DNA of 37,442 nucleotides from Myxococcales bacterium (GTDB lineage Bacteria > Myxococcota_A > Polyangia > Fen-1088), in contig PMJO01000255.1 in the NCBI GenBank assembly GCA_003158455.1, positions 2,114-39,555 of the forward strand, written 5' to 3'. Shown here piece after piece: positions 1-9,312 of this stretch; position 1 is the first letter of the stretch, and every line of letters starts with the position of its first letter. Under the pieces are notes generated by a model. That model saw only the letters and a program-made list of their open reading frames with translations, did not search any database and was not told the DNA's origin. The translations under genes were made by a program, and so were the position numbers.

Positions 1-296
1 CCGTTGCGCATGGCCGGCAAGCCGCCCATGGTCGCGCACTCGCCGATGACCAGCAGGGTGTCGCAGTGCTGGCGGTACTTCTGCAGAACGTGCACGTTCT
101 CTTCGTTGCAGCAGCCGCCCTCGATGATTCCCAGCGCGCAGCGACCGGTGAACTCCTTGATGTCGTTGATGGGCGACTTGTCGAAGTCCACCAGTTCGAT
201 CAGCTTCAGGATGCGCTCGTCGATGTCGAGCAAGGACATGTGGCAGCCGAAGCAGCCGGCCAGGGAAATCGTCGCAACTTTGGGCTTGGCGGTCAT
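1..296 (-). CDS. hoxY: NAD-reducing [NiFe] hydrogenase small subunit HoxY (partial, N-terminal part)
   Basis: The first 98 residues are visible; the gene runs off the left edge of the window. HoxY is the small subunit of the cytoplasmic bidirectional [NiFe] hydrogenase. It carries an Fe-S cluster that passes electrons between the Ni-Fe site in HoxH and the HoxFU diaphorase. The N-terminus shows AGCFGCHMS (a CxxC pair), then EGGCC and GECATMGG, the expected cluster-ligand positions of this family. The ATG at 296 overlaps the hoxU stop as ATGA, so translation is probably coupled. Gene order F-U-Y is the usual one, and hoxH is expected just outside the window. Family identity is based on recalled HoxY sequences and is firm. 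Confidence 0.93.
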   Translation of the reverse strand, partial: MTAKPKVATISLAGCFGCHMSLLDIDERILKLIELVDFDKSPINDIKEFTGRCALGIIEGGCCNEENVHVLQKYRQHCDTLLVIGECATMGGLPAMRN

Positions 297-1024
297 CGTC
301 CGCCTCCTGCCTGCGCTCGCGCGGAGCCGCTCTCGATGTCCGTCCCGATGGGTTTAGTGTCGTACATCCGTTGCCCGATCGGGATCGCGTAGCCCACCCG
401 CTTCTTCATCAATGATCCCACCGGGCAGGCCTCGCTGGCCATGTCGGTGACCGCCGCGTCGGTGCCGACCAGCCCGTTGGCTGCGTTGGCGGCGATGTGC
501 TTGTCCGCGCCGCGGCCCACGAAGCCGTACACATTCTTGCCGTCCAGCTCTTGCGAGGCCCGCACGCAACGCGCGCACAGGATGCAGCGATTCCGATCGA
601 GGAACAGGTCGGGGTGGCTGGCGTCCACGTCGCGCACCGGGAAGAAATACGGGTACTGTGGCGCCAGCATGCCCAGACGATAGCCCATGGCCTGCAGCTC
701 ACAGTTGCCGCTCTTCTCGCAGAAGGGACAGAAGTGGTTGCCCTCGACGAACAGCATCTCGATCAGCTCGCGGCGCATGGCGCGCAGGCCCTCGGTGTCG
801 TTCTCGACCACGATGCCCTCTGCGATGGGCTGGATGCACGCCGCCTGCGGCCGGCCGTTGACCAGCACGGTACACACGCGGCAGCTTCCCCAAGCCGTCA
901 AGCCGCGTTTGGCGCACAGATGAGGAATGTAGATACTGGCCATCGCCGCGGCCTGCAGAATGCTCTGGCCGGCCTGGCCGCGCACTTCCGTGCCGTCGAT
1001 GGTGAAGGTGATTTCGCCGCTCAT
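293..1024 (-). CDS. hoxU: NAD-reducing hydrogenase diaphorase subunit HoxU
   Basis: This is the 243-residue Fe-S subunit that relays electrons between HoxF and the HoxY/HoxH hydrogenase pair; it is homologous to the N-terminal part of NuoG. Visible cluster motifs, in order: a plant-ferredoxin-type [2Fe-2S] set (HLCAKRG, WGSCRVC, then AAC, about residues 37-63); a His/Cys [4Fe-4S] motif (NHFCPFCEKSGNC, about 96-108); and a ferredoxin-type CxxCxxC (RCILCARC, about 146-153) completed by EACPVG near 200. Length is normal for HoxU. It starts 10 nt downstream of the hoxF stop and overlaps hoxY by ATGA, so it sits in one operon. No defect is seen. Confidence 0.95.
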   Translation of the reverse strand: MSGEITFTIDGTEVRGQAGQSILQAAAMASIYIPHLCAKRGLTAWGSCRVCTVLVNGRPQAACIQPIAEGIVVENDTEGLRAMRRELIEMLFVEGNHFCPFCEKSGNCELQAMGYRLGMLAPQYPYFFPVRDVDASHPDLFLDRNRCILCARCVRASQELDGKNVYGFVGRGADKHIAANAANGLVGTDAAVTDMASEACPVGSLMKKRVGYAIPIGQRMYDTKPIGTDIESGSARAQAGGGR

Positions 1025-1034
1025 GTTGTCCCTT

Positions 1035-2852
<1,818 letters not shown>

Positions 2853-2941
2853 GTTGTCCTTCATCTTCGCTTGTCTGTACAACCTGATCGGTCGCCGCCC
2901 CAGTGAAGAAGTCCTACCGCACGCACGATCCTACTCCGCCT

Positions 2942-2970
2942 CCTATATAGAAAGATCGCTTCCATTTCAA
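2942..2970 (-). promoter_or_regulatory. Candidate sigma70-type promoter for hoxFUY
   Basis: On the minus strand, TTGAAA (plus positions 2965-2970) is followed after 17 nt by TATAGG (2942-2947); an overlapping TATATA (2944-2949) gives 15-nt spacing. Transcription would start near 2935, leaving a leader of roughly 70-85 nt before hoxF. Assigned by eye. Confidence 0.45.
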
Positions 2971-2978
2971 GCCCTGAT

Positions 2979-3003
2979 ATGGGAACCCTGAAAGGGTTCC
3001 CAT
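2979..3003. repeat. Perfect inverted repeat upstream of the hox promoter
   Basis: An 11-bp perfect stem (ATGGGAACCCT ... AGGGTTCCCAT) surrounds a 3-nt GAA loop. It lies about 9 bp upstream of the candidate hox -35 box and about 165 bp before cutA. That position fits an activator or operator site, but it could equally be a dispersed extragenic palindrome. No T-tract follows on either strand, so a terminator is unlikely. Confidence 0.6.
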
Positions 3004-3156
3004 GCCCTCCCGCGCTGGTGCGCGGCGAGCAACGAGGGCGCGAGCGAAGCGCGCGGGTCGGGCGGGGTGGGCTGTCCGTCCCGAAGCCCCCTGGGGGAGC
3101 TCGCCGGCTCCCCACGCGACTGACGCCAGCGAGGCTCCGCCGCAGAAAAGCGAGGC
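3004..3156. other. Non-coding GC-rich hoxF-cutA intergenic block
   Basis: No coherent coding frame is seen. The stretch is rich in short self-complementary runs, for example CCCCCTGGGGGAGC followed by GCTCCCC near 3089-3116. Its texture (runs of gcgagcgaagcgcg, gagctcgccggctc) differs from the flanking genes. It may be a copy of a dispersed extragenic repeat next to the 2979-3003 palindrome, which a genome self-comparison would settle. Confidence 0.3.
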
Positions 3157-3162
3157 TAGAAT
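3157..3162 (+). promoter_or_regulatory. TAGAAT -10 element, apparently leaderless, for cutA
   Basis: TAGAAT ends 6 nt before the cutA ATG (3169), so the expected transcription start falls on or next to the start codon. No Shine-Dalgarno sequence fits between them. One of a recurring set of such sites in this window. Confidence 0.5.
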
Positions 3163-3168
3163 GGGGCC

Positions 3169-3522
3169 ATGGCAACTCCTGACCCGGCCGCGCCCTGCCC
3201 TGCTGATTTCGTCGTCGTGTTGATGACCGCGCCCGACGCTGACGTGGCGAGCCGCATCTCCAATAAATTGGTCGATGAGAGGCTTGTCGCCTGCGTGAAT
3301 ATTCTGCCCGGCCTTCGCTCCATCTATCGATGGGAAGGCAAGCGGTGCGACGAGGCCGAGGTGCTGTGTGTGATGAAGACGCGGCTGGGTTTGTTTTCCG
3401 CGCTTCGCGACCGTATCGCCGCGCTTCATCCCTATCAGGTTCCCGAGATCATCGCCCTGCCCCTCTGCGCCGGCAGCGCGCCGTACCTCGATTGGATTCG
3501 CGAATCCACAAAACCGGACTAG
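3169..3522 (+). CDS. cutA: CutA1-family divalent-ion tolerance protein
   Basis: 117 residues, the usual CutA length. CutA is a small trimeric cytoplasmic protein with a ferredoxin-like fold, historically linked to copper/divalent-metal tolerance; its exact function is unsettled. Visible family signatures: VVLMTAPDADVASRIS at the N-terminus, LVACVNILPGLRSIYRWEGK (core strand plus Trp), and HPYQVPEIIALPL, the typical HPYEVPEI motif with Gln for Glu. It reads away from the hox operon and converges with the tonB-type gene, 28 nt between stops. Its presence among hydrogenase, TonB and nikR genes suggests a metal-handling locus, which is inference. The start is supported by the TAGAAT box at 3157. 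Confidence 0.93.
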   Translation: MATPDPAAPCPADFVVVLMTAPDADVASRISNKLVDERLVACVNILPGLRSIYRWEGKRCDEAEVLCVMKTRLGLFSALRDRIAALHPYQVPEIIALPLCAGSAPYLDWIRESTKPD

Positions 3523-3550
3523 GGTTGTGGTCGTGATCGCGTGACGGTGC

Positions 3551-4405
3551 CTAGCGCAGGCGGAATTCCATGACCCACTTGCGCCGCACCGTCACTGGAT
3601 GACCGGAGCGCCGGGCCGGCGAAAACTGATACGCGAGCACCCCTCGTGCGGCGGCCTGCTCAAGCCCGTAGCCGGGGTGGGAAAGTGCGCGTGCGGTGAG
3701 AACCCGTCCGTCCTTTCCGACAACGATCTCGAGTTCCACGTCGGCCTCAACCTCAGCTTGCCGCGCGGCCAGCGGATACGGGAACGCCGGCTTGGACAGC
3801 ACCCGCGTGGGCTGGTCCGCCGCGTGTTCAGAAAGAACGCTCTCGCCACCGTTGTTGTCTCGCGCCGAGGGTCCGGCAGAGCCAGGCAAGCCATTCTCCT
3901 CGCGACGGACAATCGCGGTTTCCGACGAGAGAACGAAGCGCGCCGGCTCCGCGGCCGGGGCAACGGTTGCCACCAGGTTTCCAGGTGACGCTGATGCCTC
4001 TTCTGGCGACTGCTTCTGACCGCGAATCCGCGGCGCCGCCGACGCAGAGGCGTGCAGCAGCGAGCGTGGCCTGCTGGGGTTGCGAGCGCCCGTGGCATGG
4101 GCGGGCGACAATGTCTCCCTCGGCAAGTCCAAAGCGGCAGGTGCACTATCTGCGGGCGCGATATCGACGTTCACCAGATCGATCGTCTCGCGCGATTCCC
4201 CATCATGCGCCGGCATCACCCTGGGCAGAACCACCGCCACCACCGTGACCAACGCCAGATGGGCGCCCAGCGAAATGCCCGCAGCCACGGCCGGAGCTCC
4301 GGCCCCCGCGGCAAGGCCGAAACCCGGCGGCGCCGGATGCCAGCGAGACCATTGAATGACCCTAGTCAGCAATCGCGAAACTCGTAGCACGTTTCTCACG
4401 TTCAT
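3551..4405 (-). CDS. TonB-type energy transducer
   Basis: 284 residues from ATG 4405 (a GTG at 4426 would overlap the receptor gene). A cytoplasmic N-terminus with basic residues is followed by one membrane segment (about 38-62, AGISLGAHLALVTVVAVVLP). A long Ala/Ser/Pro-rich periplasmic stretch comes next, then a C-terminal TonB_C domain (about 200-284; FPYPLAARQAEVEADVELEI, YQFSPARR). Such proteins span the periplasm and pass proton-motive force from ExbB/ExbD to outer-membrane receptors. It is divergent from the adjacent receptor with only 14 nt between start codons, so they probably work together. No exbBD is visible here. The function is clear at family level; the transported substrate is inferred from nikR nearby. 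Confidence 0.88.
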   Translation of the reverse strand: MNVRNVLRVSRLLTRVIQWSRWHPAPPGFGLAAGAGAPAVAAGISLGAHLALVTVVAVVLPRVMPAHDGESRETIDLVNVDIAPADSAPAALDLPRETLSPAHATGARNPSRPRSLLHASASAAPRIRGQKQSPEEASASPGNLVATVAPAAEPARFVLSSETAIVRREENGLPGSAGPSARDNNGGESVLSEHAADQPTRVLSKPAFPYPLAARQAEVEADVELEIVVGKDGRVLTARALSHPGYGLEQAAARGVLAYQFSPARRSGHPVTVRRKWVMEFRLR

Positions 4406-4419
4406 GCTATCGGATTCCG

Positions 4420-6930
4420 ATGCCACGCTGGCTATCCGCCGGCCTGCTTTTCTTGCTGACCGCGCTGGCGGCCGCGCCGCGCGCGGCGCAGGCCGACCAG
4501 GGTGCGGACGGCGGGCTTACCCCGGCTGAAGTTCTGTGCCCGCCCCTACTCAAGACCCGGGCCGATGCGGTCTATCCGCCCGCTGCCCTGGCCGGCCGGC
4601 AAGAGGGTACCGTGGGGTTGGAACTACACCTGGACGACGAGGGGCACGTGCTCGACGCCAAGGTCGCGTCGCCCGCCGGGCAAGGCTTTGACGAAGCCGC
4701 GCTCGCAGCCGCCCGCCAGTTCCAGTTCGAGCCTGCCAGGCGAAACGGCATGCCCATTCCCGCCAGGGTCGATTTCTCCTACGAATTCCGCCTTCCTTCT
4801 CCGCCCGCCCCGCTTGCTCCACCCCCGCCTCCGTCTCCGCCACCGTCTGACCACGTCGCAGAGGAGTCTTCCCCGGCGGAGTCCACCCTGGTCCTTGCTT
4901 CCCGACCCATCAGCGCCGCCTCCTCTTTTGCCGCGCAGGAACGCGACTTCAATTTGCGCCCTATCGCCAGCGTGCAGGACATATTGCGCGTCACCCCCGG
5001 TCTGCTGACGGTCCAGCACTCGGGCGGCGGCAAGGCGAATCAGTATTTCTTGCGTGGATTCGACGCGGATCACGGCACCGATCTGGCGCTTTCCATCGAC
5101 GGCATGCCGATCAATCTGGTCACACACGCCCACGGCCAGGGCTATGCCGACACGAATTTCATCATTCCCGAAGTCGTCGAGCGAGTGGAGATTACCAAGG
5201 GCCCCTACTTCGCTAGCCAGGGCGACTTTGCCACCGCCGGGGCAGTGAACATGGTTTCGCGCGACGATTTTGAACACAGCTCGGCCGGCGCGGGATTCGT
5301 GGACTCGCCCGGGCATGGTGAGGCCGGGTATCGCGCCCTGGCCATTGCCAGCCCCAAGTTCGATCAGGTCAAGGTGAGCTTCGCCGCCGAGATCGGACGC
5401 ACCAACGGCCCCTTCGACCACCCCGACGCGTGGGACAGGTACAAATTGTGGAACAAAGTCACCGTGCCATTCGGTGCCGCGTCGTCCGTGACGGTGGGCG
5501 AGATGAGCTACGCGGGGAACTGGAACGGATCCGGCCAGATTCCTGCCCGGGCGGTCGAGGAGGGACTGATTGGGCGTTTCGGCTCCCTCGATCCCAGCGA
5601 GGGCGGCAACACCGCCCGGCATCAAATCTTCGCAGCTTTGCGGCTGCGCCCCACCGAATCGAGTGAGCTGCGCGCGCTGGTCTACGCCGCCAGCTACCGC
5701 TTCAATCTCTTCTCAGATTTCACGCTCTGGCTCGACGATCCGGTCAACGGCGACGAGATCGAGCAAATCGATCGCCGGGTCATCTATGGCGGCAGGGTCA
5801 GCTATCGCGTCGTGCACCGCCTCGGCGCGGTGGCGTTCGACACCACCATCGGCGGGGAAACCCGCAATGACGACATCCACCTGGAACTGTGGCACACCAA
5901 GCTGCGCCAACAACTCACGCCGGTGCGCAACGATGACGTCCACGAAAGTTTCGTGGCCGCCTTCATCAACGAGGAGATCACGCCTGCCCAGTGGCTGCGC
6001 CTCGATCTCGGCGGGCGGGTTGACCTGTTGTCGTTTGCGGTCGACAGCCATTTGGACAACGGCGGCGTCGGGGCGGCCCATCAGTGGAGCCCGAAGACAA
6101 GTTTGGTGGTGAGCCCCATCGCGTCCCGCAGCGCCACCCTGGACCTGTATGTCAATTACGGTCATGGCTTCCATTCCAACGACGTGCGCGGAGCTTTCGC
6201 GCAACCCTCGGTCACGCCGCTTACCCGCGCGAAGGGCGAAGAGATCGGCACGCGCGCGCGCCTGTGGGGCCGTTGGGATCTGGCGGCAGCGCTGTGGCAA
6301 CTCGACCTCGACAATGAAACCGTTTGGGACGGTGACAATGGCACCACCGCAGTCAGCGGCGCCACCACTCGCAGGGGCGTCGAGTTCGAAACCCGCTACC
6401 AACTGACGTCCTGGCTGACCGCAGATCTGGACCTGACCTACACCCATTCGCAATTCAGCAAAGACAACGAAAACGGCGGTGGTCTGGCCTTGGCCCCCAA
6501 GACCACCTGGGCCGGGGGCCTGTCAGCGCGCCACGCGCTGTGGATGGGCATGGCCCGCGCCGGCCTGCGCTTCTTCGGCATTGGGGATCGGCCGGCCACT
6601 GATGACGGCGCCCTGGTTGCGCCCGGATTCACCGAGGTGGATCTGCACCTCGGCTACCGCCACCGCTGGTTCGATGTCGCTTTCGACGTGGAGAACTTGT
6701 TCGACCAGGCATTTCGCTCGGCGCAATTCGCCACCACCAGCCGCCTATCCAACGAGCCGGCGAAAGGTACGCCCGTTCCGGCTGGCACCTCTTGCGGCAG
6801 CAGCGGCCGCCTGGCCCCGAATCCGTCGGGTGGCCCGGCGAACGGAATCTTCTACGGCTGCCAAGATGTCGACTACACGCCCGCCTATCCGCTCACGCTG
6901 CGGTTGTTTGTCACCCTCTTTCTCGACTGA
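4420..6930 (+). CDS. TonB-dependent outer-membrane receptor with N-terminal TonB_C-like domain (putative nickel/metal uptake)
   Basis: 836 residues. Signal peptide about 1-25 (MPRWLSAGLLFLLTALAAA). A TonB_C-like domain follows at about 52-124 (VYPPAALAGRQEGTVGLELH, then AARQFQFEPARRNGMPIP), then a Pro-rich linker (126-143). The plug domain is at about 175-282 (SVQDILRVTPGLLT, QYFLRGFDADHGTDLALSID, VERVEITKGPYF). A beta-barrel runs to the C-terminal strand LTLRLFVTLFLD. Receptors of this class import scarce ligands with TonB energy. nikR begins 27 nt downstream, probably in the same transcript, and a nickel hydrogenase operon is close, so nickel or a nickel chelate is the favoured ligand; this is inference. 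Two cysteines close to the C-terminus (TSCGSS, YGCQD) may form a loop disulfide. The N-terminal domain is a fusion worth noting; it is not the STN signalling domain. Confidence 0.9.
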   Translation: MPRWLSAGLLFLLTALAAAPRAAQADQGADGGLTPAEVLCPPLLKTRADAVYPPAALAGRQEGTVGLELHLDDEGHVLDAKVASPAGQGFDEAALAAARQFQFEPARRNGMPIPARVDFSYEFRLPSPPAPLAPPPPPSPPPSDHVAEESSPAESTLVLASRPISAASSFAAQERDFNLRPIASVQDILRVTPGLLTVQHSGGGKANQYFLRGFDADHGTDLALSIDGMPINLVTHAHGQGYADTNFIIPEVVERVEITKGPYFASQGDFATAGAVNMVSRDDFEHSSAGAGFVDSPGHGEAGYRALAIASPKFDQVKVSFAAEIGRTNGPFDHPDAWDRYKLWNKVTVPFGAASSVTVGEMSYAGNWNGSGQIPARAVEEGLIGRFGSLDPSEGGNTARHQIFAALRLRPTESSELRALVYAASYRFNLFSDFTLWLDDPVNGDEIEQIDRRVIYGGRVSYRVVHRLGAVAFDTTIGGETRNDDIHLELWHTKLRQQLTPVRNDDVHESFVAAFINEEITPAQWLRLDLGGRVDLLSFAVDSHLDNGGVGAAHQWSPKTSLVVSPIASRSATLDLYVNYGHGFHSNDVRGAFAQPSVTPLTRAKGEEIGTRARLWGRWDLAAALWQLDLDNETVWDGDNGTTAVSGATTRRGVEFETRYQLTSWLTADLDLTYTHSQFSKDNENGGGLALAPKTTWAGGLSARHALWMGMARAGLRFFGIGDRPATDDGALVAPGFTEVDLHLGYRHRWFDVAFDVENLFDQAFRSAQFATTSRLSNEPAKGTPVPAGTSCGSSGRLAPNPSGGPANGIFYGCQDVDYTPAYPLTLRLFVTLFLD

Positions 6931-6940
6931 TTGCATGCAA
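6931..6940. promoter_or_regulatory. 10-bp perfect palindrome between receptor and nikR
   Basis: TTGCATGCAA directly follows the receptor stop codon and lies 7 nt before the nikR Shine-Dalgarno sequence. It could be an autoregulatory half-site, but no second copy was found near the receptor or hox starts, so chance is possible. Confidence 0.25.
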
Positions 6941-6957
6941 CTTCCCTAGGAGGCCTC

Positions 6958-7380
6958 ATGCTCGAACGCGTCGGAATCTCGCTGGAAGACTCGTTGCTGA
7001 CCCAATTCGACCGTCTCATCAAACGGCGCGGCTACGCCAATCGCTCCGAGGCCATCCGCGATTTGATTCGTGAACAGATGGTGCAGCAGGAATGGGCCGA
7101 GCACGGCAAAGACAACACGGAACGGGTCGCGGTCGTGATGCTGGTCTACGACCACGATTCATCCAGCTTGGCGCAGAAGCTCACCCACATTCAGCACGAG
7201 CACCACGGCACGGTGGTCTCTGCCCTGCACGTGCACCTCGACCCGCACAATTGCCTGGAAGTCCTGATTCTCCGCGGCGACGCCAGCGAGATTCTTTCCA
7301 TGGGCGAAAACTTGGTCAGCGCCAAGGGCGTCAAATTCGGCAAGGTCGTGCCCGCCACCACCGGCCGCAATCTGCGCTAG
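6958..7380 (+). CDS. nikR: Nickel-responsive transcriptional regulator NikR
   Basis: 140 residues from the ATG at 6958, chosen because AGGAGG (6948-6953) sits 4 nt upstream; an earlier in-frame codon at 6931 lacks this. N-terminal ribbon-helix-helix DNA-binding domain (about 1-45; RVGISLEDSLLTQFDRLI, NRSEAIRDLIR). C-terminal ACT-like nickel-binding tetramerisation domain. The high-affinity nickel ligands are all present: the His after HIQ in HIQHEHH, both His of LHVHLD, and the Cys of NCLEV. NikR represses or activates nickel uptake and nickel-enzyme genes in response to Ni(II). It follows the receptor by 27 nt, so it likely controls the receptor and perhaps the nearby hox operon. No classic NikR operator was recognised by eye. 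Confidence 0.95.
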   Translation: MLERVGISLEDSLLTQFDRLIKRRGYANRSEAIRDLIREQMVQQEWAEHGKDNTERVAVVMLVYDHDSSSLAQKLTHIQHEHHGTVVSALHVHLDPHNCLEVLILRGDASEILSMGENLVSAKGVKFGKVVPATTGRNLR

Positions 7381-7431
7381 CAAAGGGTACAGGCAACCGT
7401 GATACACTGATTAAACTCACCGGGAGGCCCC

Positions 7432-8541
7432 ATGTCGAAGCCGCATTTCCCCACGGTCGTCCTGTTTCTGACCGGAGTCGGCCTTGCCTGCAGCGACGGT
7501 TCCACCGGCAGCATCTCTTTTGCAGAGCTGCCCGCCCAATATGCCAAGGCCGTCTGTACCGCGTATCAGAACTGCCTTGGCCCTATTCTCCCCCTGTTTC
7601 TCAACGGCTCGGACTGCGTGGATTTGACCACTCAGCGCCTGGAGAATGGAACCTTCGGGTTGATCCCGCAGAAGATCACGGCCGGCACAGTCAAATACGA
7701 CGGCACCAAGGCGCAGGCCTGTCTGAATGTCATCAGCAAACTCACTTGCGATGGGCTGCTCACGCGCGACCAACCAGAATGCTTGGCCGCGATCGATGGC
7801 ACGGTGGCTCTGGGTGGCGACTGTGATCTCAACGAGGAGTGCAAGGGAAGCGCGATCTGTCAATCGCGCACCGGGACCTGTCCCGGCCAATGTGTCGCCC
7901 GGTTCAGTGCGGGGCAAGCTTGCTCGGCCGACGGCGATTGCGACGATGGGCTGCAATGCTCCAGCGAGACCAAGCTGTGCGTGAAGCCGGCCGCCGCTGG
8001 CGAAAACTGCGAATATGGATCGCCACCCTGTGGCCCCGGCCTACTTTGCTTGGGCAAGGACGACAGCAAGAAGACCCCAGGCGTATGCCGCAACGCCACC
8101 GACGCCATGAGCTCCCCTGCCGGCACCGCTTGCGATCCGGTCGCGGGAATTCTCTGCACGCCAGGGGTTTCCTGCGTCGCGGACCACATCGATCTGGTTG
8201 CGACGAAGATCGTTTGGACGTGCGTCGAGACCGGCACCTACCCGGCCGGCGGCGCGTGCAAGCCCGGGATCCCCGAAGCGTGCTCGACCGACAACTACTG
8301 TCTGACCGGCACCGGACTTGCGGCGCTCGCTGGCACTTGCACCGTGATTCCCGACGCCAAGCAGCCTTGTGGCACCGGATTCGGCGCCCAGTGCCAGACC
8401 GGAGCGGTCTGCGTTGCGGGGCTCTGTCAGAACTACGCCGCAAACGGGGTTAGCTGCACCGGGGATGACATGTGCTACAGCGGTTACTGCGGCGCCACCG
8501 GCGGGTGCCAGCCACCGTTGCCGTGCACGCCGGCTCACTAG
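7432..8541 (+). CDS. Cys-rich secreted lipoprotein, Dickkopf/EB-like repeats
   Basis: 369 residues. A short hydrophobic signal (about 8-19) ends in GLAC, a plausible lipobox with Cys20, so it is probably anchored in a membrane. The N-terminal half (about 25-115) is a helical region with paired Cys (FAELPAQYAKAVCTAYQNC). The rest (about 120-369) is a chain of Cys-rich units such as DCDLNEECKGSAICQ and CSADGDCDDGLQCSSETKLC, resembling Dickkopf N-terminal Cys-rich domains common in Myxococcota lipoproteins. Function unknown. GGGAGG at 7422 gives a strong ribosome site and TACACT at 7403 a possible -10. It is 51 nt after nikR, but its own promoter makes it a likely separate unit. It converges on the steroid-reductase-like gene with 9 nt between. 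Confidence 0.82.
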   Translation: MSKPHFPTVVLFLTGVGLACSDGSTGSISFAELPAQYAKAVCTAYQNCLGPILPLFLNGSDCVDLTTQRLENGTFGLIPQKITAGTVKYDGTKAQACLNVISKLTCDGLLTRDQPECLAAIDGTVALGGDCDLNEECKGSAICQSRTGTCPGQCVARFSAGQACSADGDCDDGLQCSSETKLCVKPAAAGENCEYGSPPCGPGLLCLGKDDSKKTPGVCRNATDAMSSPAGTACDPVAGILCTPGVSCVADHIDLVATKIVWTCVETGTYPAGGACKPGIPEACSTDNYCLTGTGLAALAGTCTVIPDAKQPCGTGFGAQCQTGAVCVAGLCQNYAANGVSCTGDDMCYSGYCGATGGCQPPLPCTPAH

Positions 8542-8550
8542 GATTGCGGA

Positions 8551-9312
8551 TCACAGCACAAAGGGAATGATCGCTTTTCGTGACTGTGGATAGTCGGCGA
8601 AGGTCTTGCGGTACCAGGCGTGGTGTTTGAGCGCACGTGGCACCAGGTTGGCCGCGGTCCACAGTGCAAAAACCAAACCCGGCAATGAGAGTGTGGCGAT
8701 GGCCCATCCCGTCCACTCGATCATTTCGCCAAGATAATTGGGGCAAGACACGAGCCGAAAGAACAGGCCACGGGGAACCACATAGGCGCCGTTTGCCTGC
8801 CGACGCAGGTGGCGCAGCTCGCGGTCCGCGAGCACGTGGGTCAAGAACCCGGCCGCGAACAGGCACAAGCCGATGAGAAAGGGAGCGCTCCACAGCCAGG
8901 CCGCCGGCCGCGCGGGCGAAAGGCTGAACAGCCAGCGACCATTCAGGTAGGCGTTGATCACGTTGAAGAATGCGCCTGAGCCAATCACGACGAGGGGCAT
9001 AGGTTTGCTGGTGGACGGGAGCAGAAACGCGAACACGAAGGTGCGGTAGACGTAGTGTCCGAGCCAGAGTGCCAGAGCTGCCAACGCCGCCGGGTTCGTG
9101 CGCCGATCGCCGAGAACGAACATGACGGTCATGAGCAACGGCGACGCCACCTCCATCAGGACCCAGGCCAAGCGCGCGTTGACCACAGGTCCCCACCCGG
9201 GCCGGCCGTGGCGTCCGTAGGGCGCGGGCCGCAATAGTAGGTAGGGCACCACCGCCAGCGCTACGGCCACCCAGGCACAAAGCAGCCAACCGTACAGCTT
9301 CGCCTCGCTCAT
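8551..9312 (-). CDS. Steroid 5-alpha-reductase-like membrane protein (SRD5A/isoprenylcysteine methyltransferase superfamily)
   Basis: 253 residues from the ATG at 9312, which overlaps the upstream SDR stop as ATGA, so the pair is translationally coupled. Several membrane segments are visible (about 7-25, 42-62, 70-100, 135-155, 190-210). The C-terminal signature of 3-oxo-5-alpha-steroid 4-dehydrogenases is clear: GLFFRLVSCPNYLGEMIEW, then HHAWYRKTFADYPQSRKAIIPF. These enzymes reduce a C=C bond next to a keto group in steroids or polyprenols with NADPH. The coupling to a 3beta-HSD-like SDR supports a sterol/steroid-type substrate, but the true substrate cannot be read from sequence. Confidence 0.9.
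   Translation of the reverse strand: MSEAKLYGWLLCAWVAVALAVVPYLLLRPAPYGRHGRPGWGPVVNARLAWVLMEVASPLLMTVMFVLGDRRTNPAALAALALWLGHYVYRTFVFAFLLPSTSKPMPLVVIGSGAFFNVINAYLNGRWLFSLSPARPAAWLWSAPFLIGLCLFAAGFLTHVLADRELRHLRRQANGAYVVPRGLFFRLVSCPNYLGEMIEWTGWAIATLSLPGLVFALWTAANLVPRALKHHAWYRKTFADYPQSRKAIIPFVL

Noticed and set aside
2979-3003. Rho-independent terminator
   Set aside because: The stem is strong but there is no T-tract on either strand, and it lies between two divergent gene starts where termination is not expected.
7381-7431. A nickel riboswitch or NikR operator in the nikR-lipoprotein gap
   Set aside because: Only 51 bp, with no inverted repeat of the known NikR type and no fold recognised.
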